This document shows, piece after piece, positions 56,083 through 64,000 of a stretch of DNA of 64,000 bases. How positions within the stretch are numbered: the first letter of the stretch is position 1; every line of letters starts with the position of its first letter. The stretch is from Aegilops tauschii subsp. strangulata. Its lineage: Eukaryota; Streptophyta; Magnoliopsida; Poales; Poaceae. The stretch is from assembly GCF_002575655.3 (NCBI RefSeq), contig NC_053040.3, positions 464,428,780 through 464,492,779 on the forward strand, read 5' to 3'. The notes below the pieces were generated by a model. It had not been told where the DNA came from. It saw nothing but the letters and a program-made list of their open reading frames with translations, and ran no database searches. A program made the position numbers and the translations under genes.

Positions 56083-59000
56083 ATGGCCCACGCTAATGTT
56101 GCCCTCAAATTTAACGCGTTCCTAGAGAAAACCAAGCTGAAAGACGATGGTAGCAACTATACGGACTGGGTCCGTAACTTGAGGATCATCCTCATAGCTG
56201 CCAAGAAAGGATATCTCCTTGAAGCACTGCTAGGTGACACACCCATTTTCCCAGCAACTCAAGACGTTATGAACGCCTGGCAGTCGCGTAGTGATGATTA
56301 CTCCCTGGTTTAGTGCGGCATGCTTTACAGCTTAGAACCGGGGCTCCAAAAGCGTTTTGAGCAACACGGAGCATATGCGATGTTCCAAGAGCTGAAAATG
56401 GTTTTCCAAACTCATGCCCGGGTCGAGAGATATGAAGTCTCCGACAAGTTCTACAGTTGTAAGATGGAGGAGAATAGTTCCGTCAGCGAGCACATACTCA
56501 AAATGTCTGGGTTGCACAACCGCTTGTCTCAGCTGGGAGTTAATCTCTCGCATGACGCGGTCGTTGACAAAATCCTTCAGTCACTCCCACCTAGCTACAA
56601 GAGCTTCGTGATGAATTTCAATATGCAGGGGATGGAGAAAACCATTCCTGGCGTATATTCAATGCTGAAATCAGCGGAGGTGGAGATCAAAAAGGAACAT
56701 CAAGTGTTGATGGTCAATAAAACCACTAGTTTCAAGAAAGGCAAGGGTAAGAAGAACTTCAAGAAGGACGGCAAGGGAGTTGCCGCGCCCGGTAAGCAAG
56801 CTGCCGGGAAGAAGCCAAAGAATGGACCCAAGCCTGATACTGAGCGCTTTTATTGCAAGGGAAACGGTCACTGGAAGCGGAACTGCCCCAAACTTAGCGG
56901 ATAAGAAGGCCGGCAATACCAAAGGTATATATGATATACATGTTATTGATGTGTACCTTACCAGCACTCGTAGTAGCTCCTGGGTATTTGATACCGGTGC
57001 GGTTGCTCATATTTGTAACTCAAAACAGGAGCTGCGGAATAAGCGGAGACTAGCGAAGGACGAGGTGACGATGCGCGCCGGGAATGGTTCCAAGGTCGAT
57101 GTGATCGCCGTCGGCACGCTACCTCTACATTTACCTACGGGATTAGTTTTAAACCTCAATAATTGTTATTTAGTGCCAGCTTTGAGCATGAACATTGTAT
57201 CTGGATCTCGTTTAATGCGAGATGGCTACTCATTTAAATCTGAGAATAATGGTTGTTCTATTTATATGAGAGATATGTTTTATAGTCATGCCCCACTGGT
57301 CAATGGTCTATTCTTTTTGAATCTCGAACGTGATGTTACACATATTCATAGTGTGAATGCCAAAAGATGTATGGTTGATAATGATAGTCCCACATACTTG
57401 TGGCACTGCCGCCTTAGTCACATTGGTGTCATACGCATGAAGAAAATCCATGCAGATGGACTTTTGGAGTCTCTTGATTATGAATCATTTGACACGTGCG
57501 AACCATGCCTCATGAGCAACCAACTTATTGGAAATCATAGCAACCAACTTATTGGAAATCATACATACTGATGTGTGCGGTCCAATGAGCGTTGAGGCTC
57601 GCGGTGGTTATCGTTATGTTCTCACCCTCACTGATGACTTAAGTAGATATGGGTATGTCTACTTAATGAAACACAAGTCTGAGACCTTTGAAAAGTTCAA
57701 GGAATTTCAGAGTGAGGTTGAGAATCAACGTGACAGGAAAATAAAGTTCTTACGATCAGATCGTGGAGGGGAATATTTGAGTCACGAAGTTGGCACGCAC
57801 TTAAGGAAATGTGGAATTGTTTCACAACTCACGCCGCCTAGAACACCTCAGCGTAATGGTGTGTCCGAACGTCGTAATCGTACTCTGTTGGACATGGTGC
57901 GATCAATGATGTCTCTTACCGACCTACCACTATCATTTTGGGGATATGCTTTAGAGACTACCACATTCACTTTAAATAGGGCTCCGTCGAAATCTGTTGA
58001 GACGACACCGTATGAATTATGGTTTGGGAAGAAACCTAAGCTGTCATTTTTGAAAGTTTGGGGATGCGATGCTTATGTCAAGAAACTTCAACCTGAAAAG
58101 CTCGAACCCAAATCGAAAAAATGTGTCTTCATAGGATACCCTAAGGAAACTATTGGGTATACCTTCTACCTCAGATACGAAGGCAATATCTTTGTTGCCA
58201 AGAATGGATCCTTTCTGGAGAAAGAGTTTCTCTCGAAAGAAGTAAGTGGGAGGAAAGTAGAACTTGCTGAAGTACTGCCTCTTGAACCGGAAAGTAGCGC
58301 AGCTCAAGAAAATGTTTCTGTGGTGCCTGCACCGACTAGAGAGGAAGTTAATCATGATGATCAAGGAACTTCGGATCAAGTTAGTACTGAACTTCGTAGG
58401 TCCACAAGGACACGTTCCGCACCAGAGTGGTATGGCAACCCTATCCTGGAAATCATGTTGTTAGACAATGGTGAACCTTCGAACTATGAAGAAGCGATGG
58501 CGAACCCGGATTCCGACAAATCTCTTGAAGCCATGAAATCCGAGATAGGATCCATGTATGAAAACAAAGTATGGACTTTCACTGGCCCGATGATCGGCGA
58601 GCCATAGAAAATAAATGGATCTTTAAGAAGAAGACAGACGCGGATGGTAATGTGACCATCTATAAGGCTCGGCTTGTCGCTAAGGGTTATCGACAAGTTC
58701 AAGGGGTTGACTACGATGAGACCTTCTCACCCGTAGCGAAGCTGAAGTTCGTCCAAATCATGTTAGCAATTGCCGCATTCTATGATTATGAGATATGGCA
58801 AATGGACGTCAAAACAGCATTCCTTAATGGTTTCCTTAAGGAAGAATTGTATATGATGCAGCCAGAAGGTTTTGTCGATCCTCAGAATGCTGACAAGGTA
58901 TGCAAGCTCCAGCGCTCAATCTATGGGCTGGTGCAAGCATCTCGGAGTTGGAGCATTCGCTTTGATGAGATGATCAAAGCGTTTGGGTTTACACAGACTT

Positions 59001-60026
59001 ATGGAGAAGCTTGTGTTTACAAGAAAGTGAGTGGGAGCTCTGTAGCATTTCTCATATTATGTGGATGACATACTATTGATGGGAAATGATATAGAATTCT
59101 TGGAAAGCATAAAGGCCTACTTGAATAAGTGTTTTTCAATAAAGGACCTTGGAGAAGCTGCTTACATATTAGGCATCAAGATCTATAGAGACAGATCGAG
59201 ACGCCTCATTGGTCTTTCACAAAGCACATACCTTGACAAGATATTGAAGAAGTTCAATATGGATCAGTCCAAGAAGGGGTTCTTCCCTGTATTGCAAGGT
59301 GTGAGATTGAGCACGGCTCAATGCCCGACCACGGCAGAAGACAGAGAAAAGATGAGTGTCATCCCCTATGCCTCGGCCATAGGGTCTATTATGTATGCCA
59401 TGCTGTGTACCAGACCTGATGTGAACCTTGCCGTAAGTTTGGTAGGAAGGTACCAAAGTAATCCCGGCATGGAACATTGGACAGCGGTCAAGAACATCCT
59501 GAAGTACCTGAAAAGGACTAAGGATATGTTTCTCGTTTATGGAGGTGACGGAGAGCTCGTCATAAAGGGTTACGTCGATGCTAGCTTCGACACAGATCTG
59601 GATGACTCCAAGTCGCAAACCGGATACGTGTATATTTTGAATGGTGGGGCAGTCAGCTGGTGCAGTTGCAAGCAAAGCATCGTGGCGAGATCTACATGTG
59701 AAGCGGAGTACATGGCAGCCTCGGAGGTAGCACATGAAGCAATCTGGATGAAGGAGTTCATTACCGACCTAGGAGTTATTCCCAATGCATCGGGCCCGAT
59801 GACTCTCTTCTGTGACAACACTGGAGCTATTGCCCTTGCCAAGGAGCCCAGGTTTCACAAGAAGACCAGGCATATCAAGCGTCGCTTCAACTCCATTCGT
59901 GAAAATGTTCAAGATGGAGACATAGATATTTGTAAAGTGCATACAGACCTGAATGTCGCAGATCCATTGACTAAACCTCTTCCACGAGCAAAACATGATC
60001 AACACAAGAACTCTATGGGTGTTTGA
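56083..60026 (+). pseudogene. Copia Gag-Pol of the outer element, decayed
   Basis: Clearly homologous throughout to the intact frame at 50145-46165, but broken: TAG at 56311-56313 where the intact copy has CAG; two bases lost near 56893 after the zinc knuckle (whose first Cys is Arg here, RFYCKGNGHWKRNC); a rearrangement at 57514-57566 (about 40 bp lost and a 24-bp unit duplicated) between the integrase zinc region and core; a frame change near 58585; two bases lost near 59061 directly before VDD of the RT motif; and TGA at 60024-60026 in place of CGA, removing the last five residues. It retains Asp in the RNase H FCDNTGA motif. It cannot make a working polyprotein. Confidence 0.9.
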
Positions 60027-60060
60027 TTCATCACAATGTAACTAGATTATTGACTCTAGT

Positions 60061-60073
60061 GCAAGTGGGAGAC
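60061..60073 (+). promoter_or_regulatory. Polypurine tract of the outer Copia
   Basis: GCAAGTGGGAGAC immediately before the 3' LTR; the same tract is present in reverse at 46133-46145 in the nested copy. Confidence 0.75.
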
Positions 60074-61775
60074 TGTTGGAAATATGCCCTAGAGGCAATA
60101 ATAAAGTGGTTATTATTATATTTCCTTGTTCATGATAATTGTCTATTGTTCATGCTATAATTGTGTTATCCGGAAATCGTAATACATGTGTGAATACATA
60201 GACCACAACATGTCCCTAGTGAGCCTCTAGTTGACTAGCTCGTTGATCAATAGATGGTTATGGTTTCCTGACCATGGACATTGGATGTCGTTGATAACGG
60301 GATCACATCATTAGGAGAATGATGTGATGGACAAGACCCAATCCTAAGCATAGCACAAGATCGTATAGTTCGTCTGCTAAAGCTTTTCTAATGTCAAATA
60401 TCATTTCCTTAGACAATGAGATTGTGCAACTCCCAGATACCGTAGGAATGCTTTCGGTGTGCCAAACGTCACAACGTAACTGGGTGGCTATAAAGGTGCA
60501 CTACGGGTATCTCCGAAAGTGTCTGTTGGGTTGGCACGAATCGAGACTGGGATTTGTCACTTCATATGACATCATTATAATGAGCTCAATGTGATCAAGG
60601 AGTTGATCACAGGATGATGTGTTACGGATGAGTAAAGAGACTTGCCGATAACGAGATTGAACAAGGTATAGGAATACCGACGATCGAATCTCGGGCAAGT
60701 GTCATACCGGTAGACAAAGGGAATTGTGTACGGGATGGATTGAATCCCCGACATCGTGGTTCATCTGATGAGATCATCGTGGAACATGTGGGAGCCAACA
60801 TGGGTATCCAGATCCCGCTGTTGGTTATTGGCCGGAGAGATGTCTCGGTCATGTCTACATGCCCCCCGAACCCGTAGGGTCTACACACTTAAGGTTCGAT
60901 GACGCTAGGGTTATAGGGAAAGTTTGTACGTGGTTACCGAATGTTGTTTGGAGTCTCGGATGAGATCCTGGACGTCACGAGGAGTTCCGGAATGGTCCGG
61001 AGGTGAAGATTTATATATGGGAAGTCATCATACGGTCACCGAAAGTATTCAGGGGTTTGCCGGTATTGTACCGGGACCACCGAAGGGGTTTCGGGGGTCC
61101 ACCGGGAGGGTCCACCTGCCCCGTAGGGCCCTATGGGCTGTATGTGGAAGGGAACCAGCCCCTAAGTGGGCTGGGCGCCATCCCCCCTAGGGCCCATGCG
61201 CCTATGGTTGGGGGGGAACCCTAAATGGGGCGCCCCCCTTGGCTTGGGGGGCAAGCCCCCCCCCCCTTGGCCGCCGCCCCCCTCTAGATCTCATCTAGAG
61301 GGGCCAACCCCCTTCCCCCTTCACCCTATAAATAGAGGGGTGGAGGGAGGGCAGCAAGGAACACATACAAGGCGCAGCCCTCCCCCTCTCCAACACCTCC
61401 TCCTCCTTCCGCGGTGCTTGGCGAAGCCCTGCCGGACTGCCACGCTACTCCAACACCACCACGCCGTCGTGTTGCTGCTGGAGTTGTCTTCCCCGACCTC
61501 TCCCTCTCTACTTGCTGGATCAAGGCGTGGGAGACGTCACCGGGTTGCACGTGTGTTGAACGCGGAGGCGCCGTTGTTCGGTGCTTAGATTTGAATCAAC
61601 CGCGATCTGAATCGCTACGAGTACGACTCCTTCATCCGCGTTCTTGTAACGCTTCCGCATCGCGATCTTCAAGGGTATGAAGATGCACTCCCCTCTCTCT
61701 CTCGTTGCTAGTCTCTCCATAGATTAATCTTGGTGATGCGTAGAATTTTTTTAATTTCCGCAATGATCCCCAACA
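60074..61775 (+). repeat. 3' LTR of the outer Copia
   Basis: 1702 bp from TGTTGGAAATATGCCC to GATCCCCAACA, followed by the target copy GTCAG. TATA at 61326-61335. Frames 60924-61680 lie in this LTR and are not genes. Confidence 0.92.
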
Positions 61776-61780
61776 GTCAG

Positions 61781-62832
61781 GAGCCGCTCGCCCAACAGCG
61801 TCACCGTGCCTACCTTCCCAGTCCGTTCAGGGCTCAGGCGTGTAGCACCCACTAAGCCAACCCGATTTATCCTGAGATACGTCCTCAACACTCAGCAGCC
61901 ACTCCTCATCACCCATTTTCTAATTGATTCATTACTCATTAGGCAGGACTGTCATTAGGGTTGTTGTGTGCTGAGTGCTACCTACACTTAATGGTTCAGA
62001 TGTATTTTAGTAATCTTTAGTACCTGCAAAGTTCACAGGGTTTCAAAATTCCGGCCCTAGGAACAGACACTAGTCATTTTGGATTGTTGGTCATAGTGAC
62101 ATTGACCCAGATTACTACTGCAGGCCAGGTTTGTTGACAATTTTACTTGTCTTTCTTACTCATTTGATATGATATCCAATTATTCATGTCGATTAGTTGC
62201 AAACAATAAGTGCTAGACAAACTTCTTGATTCAGATTTTGGACGGTCTCTTACTGCAGTTACAATTCTGCATACTTGTCCTAGTAAGCTCACAAGTAAAT
62301 GATTGATTCACTACATCTATGTTTGCCTTGTCATATTTGTTGTCAATATTCTTTTAGGGTGGACCACCCTGTTTCAAAATACTGGAAACATAGACATGAG
62401 TGAATAGTATTTCTCTGTGTGATCTCTTCCATCATGTGTGGGCAACGAACACTACATTGTATAGAAAGAAAGTGTCATTTCCAGCTTTTACATAGACTAC
62501 GATCTTTTACATGGAATACAATCTGCCTACTTGCTTTGTGTCGCACTACCAGCACTCCACCCTTGAAGCTAAACATTATGCCACTCATAATTCCTTAGTG
62601 TATTTGTTCAAATGCGAATTTGATATGATTCTAATGTTCCTACTTCAGTTTTGAAATGTGTGTCTGCCTGTTATAGAGACATAAGAGGTTTGTATTTCTG
62701 TGTGTGGTCTGGTCAGCACGGTGGGGGTGAACTTTGCATATGCAGGGGTTTATAGGGAGACACTCTTCGAGTTGAATCCGCAATGCATTCCATAGATAAT
62801 CTGACTACTTTTTATGTTTTCATGAATCTCAG
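61781..62832 (+). other. Locus B intron 1, 3' part
   Basis: No gene or complete element. It joins directly to 44368 when the Copia and one GTCAG are removed. It ends at the acceptor AATCTCAG before exon 2. Confidence 0.55.
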
Positions 62833-64000
62833 ATTCTGAACGGCATCATAATGATTATGAGCTTGCGCGCATGAAAAGAATAAAGCAAACAATGCCAGGG
62901 CTGTCAAACTTGGCTTAAAGGGACTGAAATCAAGTCCGGATGTAATGCAATGCAAACGCTCTCCACCTACAGATTCATGCTCAGAATATGATCCTCATAG
63001 TGATTCTGAGCTAGAGGGAGACCTAAGTCAATGTAGCTCCCTAGTGGAGGAGTCAGAGGCAGATGCCCTATCTTATTCACCCATCAAGGTGCTTGCTCTA
63101 ACTTTCCAACGTTATATTGGTCGCACATATCTTGCAACTGATACTTTGCATTGCTTCTACTTTGTTGCACTGTCATTAGCTTAGTTTACACATCGTGTAT
63201 GTGAATACGCCCTGCCTATCCATTTTGAGTACATATTCCATCTGTCATCATACCATATTTATCCATTCAAATGTTGTTCTTGTGTATCAGACGTTCAAAA
63301 GGAAGAGGGTGATTGCTGATCGCGGAGGAGCAGGAGCAAAGTATTTGGAAAAGGTAGTGACACCTGATAAATCAAATAGCCAATTAGGTGTAGTTGCAAT
63401 ATAACCTGACCCACAAAACACCCCAACTCTAGCAGACTCTAGCCCTACTACACTGGTCATTTCTGATGCCCCAACTGAGCAGACCCCAACTGCAGCAAAC
63501 AGTATGATGATGCCAGTTGACATAGCACCAGCTCTCGACGCAAAACCCCCATTCCAGCAAAGAGTACACCAAATCCAGTTGCCAAATCCCTTTTCGAACC
63601 AGAGAGAGCCCCAATTGCTGCAAATAGGACCCCTATTCCATTTCTTCCCAGTTTAGAAGACGGAGCTGATATTGTTGTCAGGAACTTTGTGCGCATCTTT
63701 CCTTCATGGAAAGATTATACCGCAGACGCAGAACAATTTCCAGTCTTCCTCCACAACTTACGCGTAAGTAATGTACTAATGTTATTCATGGTAATTACTG
63801 CATATGTTTCTGCTGACAGAAGACACAAGATTTCATTCTTTTAAATAGGCGAGGACCAAACTGGATTGCCAAGACGAGCAAGGGTTGGTTGCACTTTTCA
63901 AGCACTCATTGATGAAGTATTGTTCCTACCTGAGGCAAGCGCACTTCAATGGCAAGCCTCTAAATGAAATTTTTGTAAAGTCTCCGGTGCTACATTTATC

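Larger units (their letters stand above)
44374..61775 (+). mobile_element. Outer Ty1/Copia retrotransposon in intron 1 of locus B
   Basis: LTR ends are TGTTGGAAATACGCCC at 44374 and GATCCCCAACA at 61775, flanked by perfect duplications GTCAG (44369-44373 and 61776-61780). The 5' LTR (44374-44428 plus 53100-54808) is interrupted by a minus-strand Copia. Then come a primer-site region (GTGGCATCATGAGC, 54809), decayed gag-pol (56083-60026), the polypurine tract GCAAGTGGGAGAC (60061-60073) and the 3' LTR (60074-61775, 1702 bp). LTR style is that of the Angela/WIS/BARE group of Triticeae Copia elements; the family is not fixed. Multiple frame breaks show that it is old and defective. Confidence 0.9.
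43686..64000 (+). pseudogene. Locus B: host-type gene split by the Copia nest, 3' end outside window
   Basis: Exon 1 43686-43710 (ATG, MPTRRRKR plus one base; donor GTGTTA). Exon 2 62833-63088: its first two bases complete Asp, then SERHHNDYELARMKRIKQ; after a lost base near 62885-62892 it reads ARAVKLGLKGLKSSPDVM and an acidic Ser-rich part ending SYSPIK before GT. Exon 3 from 63291 (TFKRKRVIADRGGAGAK), stop TAA at 63402-63404. Beyond it the sense continues, changing frame near 63540, to NFVRIFPSWKDYTADAEQF before GTAAGT at about 63763. The last exon (63849-64000) is open to the window end. The ending recalls proteins with a Transposase_24-like C-terminus, from memory only. Intron 1 is about 19 kb because of the Copia insertion. 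Confidence 0.5.

Overview
This window is plant nuclear DNA of Triticeae type (wheat, Aegilops or barley relatives). That inference rests on deeply nested LTR retrotransposons, CACTA transposons with subterminal TTTAGTACCGG arrays, and Copia LTRs opening TGTTGGAAATATGCCCTAGA. Family names are from memory. No bacterial genes, rRNA or CRISPR are present. Most open frames, especially GC-rich ones open on both strands, are not genes.

Layout. (1) 1-7213: the 3' end of a Ty3/Gypsy element that keeps only a gag-protease frame, followed by its 3' LTR. A 1.6-kb related solo LTR sits in that LTR in opposite orientation (TSD CTCTA). (2) 7214-8977: a CACTA remnant with one recognisable end, subterminal repeats and a foldback. 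(3) 8978-10491: low-information DNA with diverged GA-rich repeats. (4) 10492-36784: a four-part nest. A plus-strand non-autonomous LTR element carries an 11.6-kb CACTA in its 5' LTR (TSD GCC). A second, minus-strand member of the same family sits in its 3' LTR (TSD GAGGG). That second element contains a plus-strand solo LTR (TSD AGTCG). (5) 36785-44373 and 61781-64000: gene-like sequence with two related host-type loci, A and B. Both start with a 25-nt coding exon. Locus A has a tandem array of 30-nt exons. Locus B has its first intron enlarged by a 17.4-kb Copia nest. (6) 44374-61775: an old plus-strand Copia element (TSD GTCAG) with a decayed gag-pol. A younger minus-strand Copia with an uninterrupted 1326-codon gag-pol lies in its 5' LTR.

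How the parts relate. The CACTA encodes three spliced minus-strand loci: a tnp2 transposase, a Transposase_24/Ulp1 (C48) protein, and a small coiled-coil protein with a C-terminal membrane segment. The first two carry frameshifts and stops; the third reads through. The two non-autonomous LTR elements in the nest have no gag or pol, yet both keep a tRNA-Lys(CUU)-like block at the same internal position. Several premature stops are C-to-T changes on the coding strand, as expected from deamination of methylated cytosine in silenced repeats.

Most worth checking: the 30-nt exon array at 41112-41690, the shared tRNA-Lys-like block, the CACTA-encoded tail-anchored-type protein, the Copia insertion in intron 1 of locus B, and the palindromic Copia junction at 53099.
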